This document shows positions 1 through 7,091 of a stretch of DNA of 12,787 nucleotides, one piece after another (position 1 is the first letter of the stretch; every line of letters starts with the position of its first letter). The notes under the pieces are model-generated. The model had not been told where the DNA came from. It ran no database searches and saw only the letters and a list, made by a program, of their open reading frames with translations. This DNA is from WJMT01 sp964445575 (lineage in GTDB: Bacteria > Acidobacteriota > Aminicenantia > Aminicenantales > Aminicenantaceae), in the NCBI GenBank assembly GCA_964445575.1, contig CAYULB010000058.1, positions 1 to 12,787 of the forward strand, in the 5' to 3' direction. The position numbers and the translations under genes are program-made.

Positions 1-33
1 CCCGGATTCATCAATGATGGATTCTCTTTTGAA

Positions 34-375
34 CTACAGCCGAATCTTTCTGCGGGTGTATCCGCAGTGGGGGCAGTCCTCTCCGTTTTTTACCAGCGGA
101 ACCAGTTTCCCATCCGTACCATAGCATTTGGGACAGTAAGGTCCCTCCAGTCCGTCTCTTTTGCCTTTAAGCCAGTAAGCGTCTTGCTCAAACATGATAA
201 GATTCCGGACTTCCAGTTTCCGGAACAATTCATCTTTTTCTTTTTTAAGCTCTTGATTTTCTTCGATCAGATCATTGATCATCTGCTGGACTTCAATGAT
301 TTTCTTAATATAATCGAGCCTCTCTGTATCTTTTAAAACATTGATGACCGGATTGAGTTCTGTGATGATGTTCAT
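34..375 (-). CDS. Small coiled-coil / zinc-ribbon protein
   Basis: A 113-residue protein of unknown function. Residues about 20-57 are rich in Glu, Lys, Leu and Ile with heptad-like spacing (EENQELKKEKDELFRKLE), predicting a coiled coil. The C-terminal half holds two CxxC knuckles, CPKC at 81-84 and CPHC at 101-104, which together look like one four-Cys zinc ribbon. The stretch between them and the preceding 'AYWLKGKRDGLEGPYCPKC' resembles small bacterial zinc-ribbon proteins I recall from many genomes, none with a settled role. There is no signal peptide or membrane segment, so it is probably cytoplasmic. The start is supported by an AAGGA ribosome site a few bases upstream. It lies 87 bp downstream of the porin gene on the same strand and may be cotranscribed; I see no clear promoter in the gap. 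Metal binding is inferred from the cysteines. Confidence 0.75.
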   Translation of the reverse strand: MNIITELNPVINVLKDTERLDYIKKIIEVQQMINDLIEENQELKKEKDELFRKLEVRNLIMFEQDAYWLKGKRDGLEGPYCPKCYGTDGKLVPLVKNGEDCPHCGYTRRKIRL

Positions 376-462
376 TGTTCCTTCTCTTAGTGTGTCCTTG
401 GCACTGCTTTTAGTCGGGGTACTCTGGAAAAATTGGAAATAAATTTTTTGTTTGAGTTGATC

Positions 463-1446
463 TTAAAATCCGGCTTGAAACAGGGCTAACAGAACCAGGT
501 CTTGTCCCGGATAGGGCTCTTCGTTGTGAAGTTCCAGGTTGATTTGGAATTTTGATTTTTCCGTGATGTGCCAGTTCAAGCCCAGATCAATGGCTTTGTG
601 ATACTGACCCTGCTGGCTTTTGTCTTTGTTCAGACTGTCGTAGCGGAGGAGGAGTTCGATTGTGCCTGGCAAGAGAGCATAGGCTCCCTGCACATACATC
701 CCTTGTCTTTCCAGTTCATGATCCCGGGCGAAAATATATTCTGATTTGAGGACAAACCGCCCCTTAACCAACTGGAGCTCCAATCCATTCCTGTTTCTAT
801 TGGATTCCGGCTGGCCGGCACCCAGGGTGTGTTTTCCCCGGTACAGGGAAAATCCCATAGAAAGAAAATCAAAAGGTAAATAAACCACCCGGCCGCTTAA
901 ATCTTTGTGTTCATTGTTGTCCAGGCGGTTGATTCCTGACCCATTGAAGAAGCCCAGAGTGTATTTGAATTTTGCTACCTGGCCGTAAACAGAAATGCCG
1001 ATGTCTCTTCCTGAAGAACCCATATCCCTTCCCGGACAGAGATTTTCCACTGCCAGGGACCGGTTGATAAAATCAAGTGAAGAACTGGAAGTCAGGTTTT
1101 CAAGACTGAAAGGGATTTTGTACTGGCCGAATTCAAGGTTCATATAGGGGAAAAATCGGATGTCAACCTGAGCATCCAATAAGGCCGTTCTTTTAACTGG
1201 GGCCAGCTGCAGTTTGAAGAAAATGGGATCAGCAACTTTTCCGCTCAATTTTAGGCGGGCTCTTCTTATTCGGAAACTGTCGACGGCTTTTGAGGAATGG
1301 ATAAACTGTCCTTGAATAAATCCTCCCCATTCCAGAGAGGGGACTTTGTTATTGTCAGTGGAGTCCGGCTCCCCCCAAAGCCAGAAATTCATCACCATCG
1401 AAAAAAAGGCTACCCAGAATGAAAATTTGCCGCAGCTTTTATGCAT
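463..1446 (-). CDS. Phosphate-selective-type porin (OprP/OprO family)
   Basis: An outer-membrane beta-barrel porin of the Porin_O_P family, whose known members pass phosphate, polyphosphate or other anions. I chose the ATG at 1446 (327 residues). An in-frame TTG at 1464 would add six residues, but I see no ribosome site for it, and the ATG gives a cleaner signal peptide: MHKSCGKF, a hydrophobic run to about residue 24, then GEPDS. Family hallmarks follow in order: the strand SFRIRRARLKLSGKV (about 57-71), FFKLQLA (76-82), DAQVDIRFFP, then EFGQYKIPFS (105-114), RDIGISVYG (147-155) and LGFFNGSG (164-171). The protein ends in Phe after alternating hydrophobic residues, the usual barrel-assembly signal. 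It is shorter than the roughly 400 residues common in the family. Substrate cannot be read from sequence; the Arg/Lys-rich early strands agree with anion selectivity, but that is inference. Confidence 0.87.
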   Translation of the reverse strand: MHKSCGKFSFWVAFFSMVMNFWLWGEPDSTDNNKVPSLEWGGFIQGQFIHSSKAVDSFRIRRARLKLSGKVADPIFFKLQLAPVKRTALLDAQVDIRFFPYMNLEFGQYKIPFSLENLTSSSSLDFINRSLAVENLCPGRDMGSSGRDIGISVYGQVAKFKYTLGFFNGSGINRLDNNEHKDLSGRVVYLPFDFLSMGFSLYRGKHTLGAGQPESNRNRNGLELQLVKGRFVLKSEYIFARDHELERQGMYVQGAYALLPGTIELLLRYDSLNKDKSQQGQYHKAIDLGLNWHITEKSKFQINLELHNEEPYPGQDLVLLALFQAGF

Positions 1447-1491
1447 GATTCTTATCCAATTCAAAGTCTTTGAAAATAATAATGAGGTTTA

Positions 1492-1520
1492 TATATATGA
1501 CAAAAGGGGGACAAATTCAA
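1492..1520 (-). promoter_or_regulatory. Sigma-70-type promoter for the porin gene
   Basis: On the minus strand, TTGAAT (1515-1520) is followed after 17 bp by TATATA (1492-1497). Transcription would start near 1485, leaving a leader of about 40 nt before the ATG at 1446. This is the best-spaced pair upstream of the porin. It rests on consensus match only. Confidence 0.55.
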
Positions 1521-1689
1521 GTCGAGGAAAAAGGGATTTTTGACAGCCTATGAAGTGTCTTAACCTATCCGCTTGGATATTTATGTTGATTATTCCAATC
1601 AGATTGATGAATATAATGAGGAAAATAATAATAAATCTTTTGTATTAAACTGCAGGTAAACCTGATTGAGATTTCCTTAAAAGAATTTT

Positions 1690-2886
1690 TTAAGCGAGAT
1701 AAAGCTTTTCCTGAACTAGAGTGTTGATCCGGTTGTTGATGTTGATTCCCGTGCGGCAGGAAGCTGTGCAGGAAGCGCAGGTTAGGCATTCATTCAATCC
1801 ACGTTTATCAGGTAGGTCAGTAAGGGTATCTTTTGCTTGAATGTAGTTGCCGTAGCCCTTGGCATACATATAAGAGCGCATCAGGTCAGGGATTTCCACT
1901 CTCTGGGGACAAGTCTCCACACAGGAGCGGCAGTTCTGACAGAAGAGCTTTCCTCTAAGGTCTGCAGCGTAGGCTAAATTCTGTTTTTCTTTTTTTGTAA
2001 GAGCCAAGTCATTCATGACGCTTAAATTAGTATCCAGCTGGTCAAAAGTAGTCATCCCAGGAATGGTGGTGCAGACGTTTTCATCTTCCAAAACCCATTT
2101 TAATGCGGCTTTGTGGTCCACTTCTATCTCTCCGCTTTCTTGAAGACGCCGGCCTCCTTGGGTTTTCATAGCAATAATTCCCACATTATTTTCAGCCGCA
2201 TACTGTATTGCTTTTTTTACTTCTTCCCTGTGTTCTTGAGCAAAATTATAAGTAACCAGAATCACATCATAGATTTTGGCATCCACTGCAGCTCGAATAT
2301 TATCTGGTTCATTAGTATGTGTGGAGATGCCGATGAATCGGGCTTTTCCCTGCTTTTTGACTTTTTCAAAAGCGTTCATCATGGGTTCGAAAGTGACCAT
2401 GCTGGGATTGTCGCAGGAGTGAAGGTAAAGAATGTCCACGTAATCTGTTCTCAGTCTTTGGAGGCTGAGAGCAAGCTGTTCATTTAAGCTCTCAAGAGTG
2501 GCTTTGGGCTCTCTTTCAGTACTAAAATTCTGGGTATCCCGGTCTTTGGCAAAGCGCATTTTAGTGGCGATGATGACTTTATCTCGAACTCCTGCCTTTT
2601 CCACTACTTCTCCAATCACCCGCTCTGAATTTCCTCTAAGATAAACATGAGCTGTATCCAAGTGATTGATGCCCATATCTAATGCGCGCTGGAGAAGGTC
2701 AGGGCTGTCTGTATTCATAACCCCGAAGCTCACCACAGGGATACGAAGGTTGGTTCTCCCCAGTGTGCGATAAATGATTTTATAGGGACTGTTCTCTTGA
2801 AGAGGCTGGCTTTTGAGCAGCGGAAGCCCTAATCCAGCTGAGAAAAGACCTAAGGCTGATTTTCCAATGAATTCTCTTCTTTTCAT
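1690..2886 (-). CDS. Tat-exported aldo/keto reductase with two 4Fe-4S motifs
   Basis: A 398-residue oxidoreductase. The N-terminus MKRREFIGKSALGLFSAG is a twin-arginine-type leader, predicting export of the folded protein. Residues about 37-300 form an aldo/keto reductase barrel with the usual catalytic tetrad visible: D77 and Y82 in LDTAHVY, K109 in ATKMR and H156 in YLHSCD. The C-terminal part is a ferredoxin-like extension with CxxCxxCxxxC at C316/C319/C322/C326 followed by Pro, and a second set at C367/C370/C373/C377, enough for two 4Fe-4S clusters. Such fusions are known across anaerobes, with mostly unknown substrates. A GGAGGAG ribosome site precedes the ATG at a somewhat long distance. 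It is transcribed away from the DUF362 gene across a shared 295-bp spacer. Electron transfer between NAD(P)H or a bound cofactor and the clusters is inference. Confidence 0.9.
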   Translation of the reverse strand: MKRREFIGKSALGLFSAGLGLPLLKSQPLQENSPYKIIYRTLGRTNLRIPVVSFGVMNTDSPDLLQRALDMGINHLDTAHVYLRGNSERVIGEVVEKAGVRDKVIIATKMRFAKDRDTQNFSTEREPKATLESLNEQLALSLQRLRTDYVDILYLHSCDNPSMVTFEPMMNAFEKVKKQGKARFIGISTHTNEPDNIRAAVDAKIYDVILVTYNFAQEHREEVKKAIQYAAENNVGIIAMKTQGGRRLQESGEIEVDHKAALKWVLEDENVCTTIPGMTTFDQLDTNLSVMNDLALTKKEKQNLAYAADLRGKLFCQNCRSCVETCPQRVEIPDLMRSYMYAKGYGNYIQAKDTLTDLPDKRGLNECLTCASCTASCRTGININNRINTLVQEKLYLA

Positions 2887-2948
2887 GGTTTAATTTTCTC
2901 CTCCTTCTTGTTGGGATAAAATTCTTTATGTTCGAACCAAACATTTTA

Positions 2949-2976
2949 TTGACATAATTATAATATAATATATAAT
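2949..2976 (+). promoter_or_regulatory. Consensus sigma-70-type promoter toward the DUF362 gene
   Basis: TTGACA (2949-2954) and TATAAT (2971-2976) are both perfect consensus hexamers, 16 bp apart. Transcripts would start near 2983 and carry a leader of about 200 nt before the DUF362 start. I see no riboswitch or attenuator that I can name in that leader. Confidence 0.6.
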
Positions 2977-2993
2977 AATTCTAAATTAAGCAA
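2965..2993 (-). promoter_or_regulatory. Candidate promoter for the aldo/keto reductase gene
   Basis: On the minus strand, TTGCTT (2988-2993), 17 bp, then TATTAT (2965-2970). The start site would fall near 2958, giving a leader of about 72 nt. The spacer is so AT-rich that -10-like hexamers occur by chance, so the exact pair is uncertain. It physically overlaps the plus-strand promoter at 2949-2976. Confidence 0.4.
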
Positions 2994-3083
2994 ATCAATT
3001 CTTAAACTTTAATAATCAAAACAAGACAAGCATCGGTTCTGATCTCCTTTTAGGGTTCAAGGTCTCATGATAGTAGGATTGTG

Positions 3084-3111
3084 TTGCAAATCCCAAAATA
3101 ACCACTATAAT
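3084..3111 (+). promoter_or_regulatory. Second candidate promoter for the DUF362 gene
   Basis: TTGCAA (3084-3089), 16 bp, TATAAT (3106-3111). It would give a leader of about 64 nt, a more ordinary length than that from the upstream promoter. Either or both could be used. Confidence 0.45.
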
Positions 3112-3181
3112 GGAGTTGCATGTGGCTGTCTAAAAGAGGGATTAAGGAATGATGTTTCTTTAAGTCCACGAAGGAGAAAAC

Positions 3182-4156
3182 ATGGACAGACGCAATTTTT
3201 TAAAAACAGCATTGGCGGGAGTGACCGTGCTTTCATCGTCTTCAGATAATCTTATTCAGGGGTTGAGCCGCAGGAAAGGGTCTAAAATAGCCCTAGTAAA
3301 AAGCGGAGATAGGGAAGCAGCCATTCGGCAAATTTTGAAGATGATAGATCTTCCCTCTCCTGAAGGTAAAAATGTTTTTGTCAAACCTAATTTCAATACT
3401 GCCGATGTATTTCCTGGTTCCACCCACAACCATACCCTATCCACTCTGGTGAAGGAATTTAAAAACAGAGGGTGCAAGACTTTATCTGTGGGGGATCGAA
3501 GCGGACCTCAGCCTACCGAAGAAGTATTAAAAGAAAAAGGCATTTACACCTTGTCGGAACAGCTGAGCTTCAAAGTGGTGAATCTCAGTAAACTCACTGA
3601 AAAAGAATGGATACATTATAACCCGGAAGGAAATCACTGGAGACAGGGATTTGACCTGGCTGCTCCAGCTGTCAATGCAGAATACCTGGTCACAACCCAC
3701 TGTTTAAAGACCCACCAGTATGGAGGAGTCTTTACTCTGTCTTTAAAATTAACCGTTGGCTTGACTCCCAGAGGATTGATGAGAGAGCTTCATTCTTCTC
3801 CTCATATGCGCTTGATGATTGCTGAATTAAACCAGCCCTTTCAACCGCAGGTGATGGTCATGGACGGAATCGAGGCCTTTGTAAATGGAGGACCCATGAC
3901 CGGAACCCGGAAAAAAGCGGATGTGTTTTTGGCTGGCACCGACAGAGTGGCTATGGATGCTGTGGGCGTGGCTGTTTTAAAGGAATTGGGGTCCAATAAA
4001 GCCATCATGGAGACCGAGATATTCGAGCAGGAACAAATCAAGCGGGCTGTGGAGCTGGGCCTTGGCGTAACCCACTCTGAGCAGATTGAATTGGTAACCG
4101 ATGACAGACCCAGCGCTGCCTATGCTAAGAAGCTAGAAGAGATACTGCAGGTTTGA
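3182..4156 (+). CDS. DUF362 family protein with Tat-type leader
   Basis: A 324-residue protein. It begins MDRRNFLKTALAGVTVLSSS, a twin-arginine-type leader (RRNFLK), so it is probably exported. Family signatures of DUF362 are visible: NVFVKPNFNTAD with FPGSTH (about 64-82), GDRSG (104-108), KTHQYGGVF with LKLTVGL (176-194), then VMDGIEAFVNGGPMTG (226-241) and FLAGTDRVAMDAVGVAVL (249-266). Many DUF362 proteins carry a 4Fe-4S ferredoxin segment; this one has only two cysteines (C98, C174) and no such motif, so any Fe-S chemistry would depend on a partner. The biochemical role of the family is not settled and I assign none. An AAGGAG ribosome site sits just upstream of the ATG. The divergent neighbour is a Tat-type Fe-S aldo/keto reductase, which suggests, but does not show, a shared process. 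Confidence 0.87.
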   Translation: MDRRNFLKTALAGVTVLSSSSDNLIQGLSRRKGSKIALVKSGDREAAIRQILKMIDLPSPEGKNVFVKPNFNTADVFPGSTHNHTLSTLVKEFKNRGCKTLSVGDRSGPQPTEEVLKEKGIYTLSEQLSFKVVNLSKLTEKEWIHYNPEGNHWRQGFDLAAPAVNAEYLVTTHCLKTHQYGGVFTLSLKLTVGLTPRGLMRELHSSPHMRLMIAELNQPFQPQVMVMDGIEAFVNGGPMTGTRKKADVFLAGTDRVAMDAVGVAVLKELGSNKAIMETEIFEQEQIKRAVELGLGVTHSEQIELVTDDRPSAAYAKKLEEILQV

Positions 4157-4235
4157 ATAATTCAGGTTGATGGGAAAGTTTACTCGGCTGCAGCCAGAGA
4201 ATAAGGAAATCCCGCTGTCAAACAGTTTAAGCGGC

Positions 4236-6872
4236 TTACTCCTGAGGATAGAGGCTGAGCCACCACTCAGGCTGGCTCTTGAGCCACCGGTCAAACCAGG
4301 CCATAATGGTTTTGGTCCATAAAATCCGCTTGCTGTAAGTCATGATATGGTGGTTCTGATCCAATATCTGGATGTACTCCACCTGACGTCCTAAAAGCTT
4401 TAAAGCGGTAAAAAGCTGGGTGCTCTCTCCTGGTGGAACGTTGATGTCTGCGGAGCCGTGAAGAAGAAGAAGAGGCGTGGAGATTTTATTGGCGTTGAAA
4501 AGCGGGCTCTGTTTTACATAGATGTCCTCTCTGTTCCAGGGAAAGCTGTTGGCAGATGCCACTGCAGAGTATGAGTATCCCCAGTATCCCTTCCCCCAGT
4601 AGCTGGAAATGCTGCTGATCCCTGCGTGTGCGATGGCTGTGTTAAACAAATTGGTTTTGGATATCAGAAGCATGGTCATGAATCCACCGTAAGATGCGCC
4701 TATGCACCCGACTCTCTTCTCATCCACAAAAGGATGCGCTTCCAGAAATTTATTCACTCCCAGGATGATCTCATCAGCCACTCGAAGACCCCAGTCATTA
4801 ACATGCCGGGATGAAAACTCCTGACCAAATCCAATGGCTCCACTGGGTTGAAGCACATAAACAATATATCCTTGGGCAGCATAGAGATTCAAAGGATACC
4901 GGCCTCCAAAGCTTCTGAATATAGGTGCGGTTCCTCCGTAGTAGTTTACAATACAGGGGTATTTCTTATCAGGAGAAAAATCAGGCGGAAAATATATTCT
5001 TCCAAAGATTTCATCACCTTTCTCGTTTTTAAATGACCAGTCTTTGACTTCTCCTAAATCCACATATTGAAACTGTTCGTGTTCCGGGTCTGCGAGCACT
5101 TTGTTTTCACTTTTTTTCAGGTCAAGAAAAAAAGCTTTTTGAGGGGAGGACACACAGGAGCCAATGTAAACAGCTGTGCTGTTTTCTGATGCTATGTCAA
5201 ATCCTGAGATGACATTTGAATTTGTAGGGATAAGGGAATAGACTTTCTCTTCCAGGTCATATTTATATAGCCGGACAAAGGAGCGGTCAGTGGCGGTCAG
5301 GTACACGCAGTGGTGATTGTGGTCCCAAACCGCTTGATTTACAGATGGTTTGAATCTTTTGGTCACAGATTCTGCTGTTTTTGATTCTAAATCAAAAATA
5401 TAAGCTTGCGTGTCATATTCATTGGGAATGGTACCCTTTGAGAGGTTTACACCCCTGTCTCCAAATGTGGAAGCTCCCCCCAGGACCAGAATTTTTCTTC
5501 CGTGTGGTCCCCATTGGGCGCTTCTGAACCAGTAGCCTTCCCAAATTTTTTCTTCCTCCAGAGAATCTAAATCTAGAGAATACAAGTGTGTTTTGGAATA
5601 GGGTCTCTGGGATAGATCCACAGTTGTGCGAACAAAAAGAAGTTTTTGACTATCCGGGCTTATGGCGTTTAAATAGGTGGAAAGGGAACCAGCGGTCAAT
5701 CTCTGTTTCACAAGGCCCGGGAAGCTCAGTTTAAACAGGTGGCTCCGGTCTCTCCAGCCGGGCTGGCGGTCTTCTGGATTGAATATTCTTTTAACTCCAT
5801 TTCTGTCTTTTTTCCCTTCTGTTGTCACAGAAAAAATAATGAAAGAGGAATCCGGAGCCCAGGAATGGCTTCCCAGATTTTTCATGTTTTCAAGCACAGG
5901 AACAGAAGTGCCTTTATCTAGATCCACTACCCAAATGGTTCCCTTTAATCCGTCTCGGCTGGTGTAGGAGAATTTATTTCCTTCAGGTGCCCAATTTATC
6001 CTTGATATTGAATTTCCTCCCCGGTAAGTACGGATGAGATTCAGGTCAGGTAATGAGTATAATTGAATCCAGCTTTCGGAATTATCTGAGGGCGGTATTG
6101 TTTTAGTGAATGAAAGAGCAGCGAGTTTTCCTGAAGGGGAGATGGTAGTTCCAGTCACTTTAGGGCCGTCCAGTAAAGCAGAAATATCCATCCTTTGTTT
6201 TGGGGAGAGATTGAATTCAGGCGCAGGCGACCCGTACTTTGCATCTAAAGTGAGATAAGCTTTAAAGGTCAGTTCTGGGTTAATTTTTGGGTCATGGATA
6301 AACTTGATCATGATAAGATGTTTTCCTGTTTCAAGTTCTAATTCTCGGGATAAGGTCCGGCCTGCAATTTGATCATCTTCCCCCGGATCAATGTTGAACT
6401 TGGATTTAGTGGATATAGGAGCTCCATCGAGGAATATTGTAAAGATCTGGGAGCTTTTTACAGAGATTTCAGCTTGGGTCCATCTTGATGTCTCAATGTA
6501 AGTAGAAAAGAAGAAGGTGGATAAAGAATTTGATTTAGAGGGAATTCTTATGGTATTTTGATCGGCCTTTATTATTTCCCATTTGTATTTTTTCCCGTCA
6601 TGCCACAAAAAAGAACCATTTAATTCAGGTCTTACCTCGGGGAATTTCAAGTCTTGGAATCTGAGAAGGTTTTCAGAAAGAAAAACATTTTGGCTGTCCT
6701 CATGAAAAGCGGGAAGAGGAGAAGGAAGCGGACCTAAAAAAAGCCAGGGCTCTATGTTTATTGGGGCGGTCTGTTTTTCTGTTTGAGAAGTAAAGGTCTT
6801 TTGAACAGAGCAAAAGAAAAGAAACAGGACCGCAAATATCAATAGAATGTTCTTTAATTTGTTTTTATTCAT
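4236..6872 (-). CDS. Secreted S9 family (prolyl oligopeptidase-type) serine peptidase
   Basis: An 878-residue exported peptidase likely acting on oligopeptides in the periplasm or at the surface. An N-terminal hydrophobic segment (about 8-21) ends in LFLFFC; Phe before Cys is a poor lipobox, so anchoring is uncertain. Residues about 40-210 form an extra domain beginning WLFLGPLPSP and rich in beta strands, resembling jelly-roll or sugar-binding-like modules. A beta-propeller follows (about 240-600), shown by recurring blade motifs such as WAPEGNKFSY, WAPDSSFIIF, ISPDSQKLLF and WGPHGRKILV. The alpha/beta-hydrolase domain (about 615-865) carries the nucleophile S727 in GASYGG, the acid D809 in LHGSADINVPP, and a His in DQNHH (H841 most likely). 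Ribosome site GGAGGG precedes the ATG. It converges on the DUF362 gene with a 79-bp gap and is divergent from an amidohydrolase lipoprotein. Confidence 0.92.
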   Translation of the reverse strand: MNKNKLKNILLIFAVLFLFFCSVQKTFTSQTEKQTAPINIEPWLFLGPLPSPLPAFHEDSQNVFLSENLLRFQDLKFPEVRPELNGSFLWHDGKKYKWEIIKADQNTIRIPSKSNSLSTFFFSTYIETSRWTQAEISVKSSQIFTIFLDGAPISTKSKFNIDPGEDDQIAGRTLSRELELETGKHLIMIKFIHDPKINPELTFKAYLTLDAKYGSPAPEFNLSPKQRMDISALLDGPKVTGTTISPSGKLAALSFTKTIPPSDNSESWIQLYSLPDLNLIRTYRGGNSISRINWAPEGNKFSYTSRDGLKGTIWVVDLDKGTSVPVLENMKNLGSHSWAPDSSFIIFSVTTEGKKDRNGVKRIFNPEDRQPGWRDRSHLFKLSFPGLVKQRLTAGSLSTYLNAISPDSQKLLFVRTTVDLSQRPYSKTHLYSLDLDSLEEEKIWEGYWFRSAQWGPHGRKILVLGGASTFGDRGVNLSKGTIPNEYDTQAYIFDLESKTAESVTKRFKPSVNQAVWDHNHHCVYLTATDRSFVRLYKYDLEEKVYSLIPTNSNVISGFDIASENSTAVYIGSCVSSPQKAFFLDLKKSENKVLADPEHEQFQYVDLGEVKDWSFKNEKGDEIFGRIYFPPDFSPDKKYPCIVNYYGGTAPIFRSFGGRYPLNLYAAQGYIVYVLQPSGAIGFGQEFSSRHVNDWGLRVADEIILGVNKFLEAHPFVDEKRVGCIGASYGGFMTMLLISKTNLFNTAIAHAGISSISSYWGKGYWGYSYSAVASANSFPWNREDIYVKQSPLFNANKISTPLLLLHGSADINVPPGESTQLFTALKLLGRQVEYIQILDQNHHIMTYSKRILWTKTIMAWFDRWLKSQPEWWLSLYPQE

Positions 6873-6892
6873 ATTCCCTCCTCACAGAATTG

Positions 6893-6921
6893 ACTATAGC
6901 TAAATTAGGTTTTTATTTCAA
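6893..6921 (-). promoter_or_regulatory. Sigma-70-type promoter for the S9 peptidase gene
   Basis: On the minus strand, TTGAAA (6916-6921), exactly 17 bp, then TATAGT (6893-6898). The start site would lie near 6886, so the leader is only about 14 nt and consists largely of the GAGGAGGG ribosome site. It is one of the clearest promoters in the window. Confidence 0.65.
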
Positions 6922-7027
6922 TAAGGCATCTCTGTTTTGAGAAAAGTGGAAATAATAGAGATGAGTTTTGTCTTGGTTTAACTGACGGGAAACACAAAAA
7001 GTTTGGATGCTGGTTCTAGAAAAAATC

Positions 7028-7055
7028 TTGCAAATCACAGAAAAGAAAATAATAA
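7028..7055 (+). promoter_or_regulatory. Weak candidate promoter for the amidohydrolase gene
   Basis: TTGCAA (7028-7033), 16 bp, TAATAA (7050-7055), in an A-rich stretch 36 bp before the ATG at 7092. The -10 is a poor match and repeats of TAA make its register ambiguous. The remaining 6922-7027 shows nothing I can name. Confidence 0.3.
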
Positions 7056-7091
7056 TAATAAAAAAAAGTGATAGGTTAACAAGGAGGAAAT

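Noticed and set aside
630..872. Minus-strand 80-codon frame inside the porin gene
   Set aside because: It lies in an alternate frame of a well-supported porin and has no family resemblance.
1447..1464. TTG start for the porin at 1464
   Set aside because: No ribosome site precedes it, and the ATG at 1446 gives a normal signal peptide.
1653..1664. CAGGTAAACCTG palindrome downstream of the aldo/keto reductase as a terminator
   Set aside because: Only 4-5 bp of stem and no run of U after it in the direction of transcription.
3067..3249. Plus-strand frame of 60 codons before the DUF362 gene
   Set aside because: It has no good ribosome site and runs into the DUF362 gene in another frame; its sequence resembles no leader peptide.
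4212..4234. CCGCT...AGCGG inverted repeat between convergent genes as a terminator
   Set aside because: The stem is only 5 bp with a 13-nt loop and has no U-tract on either strand.
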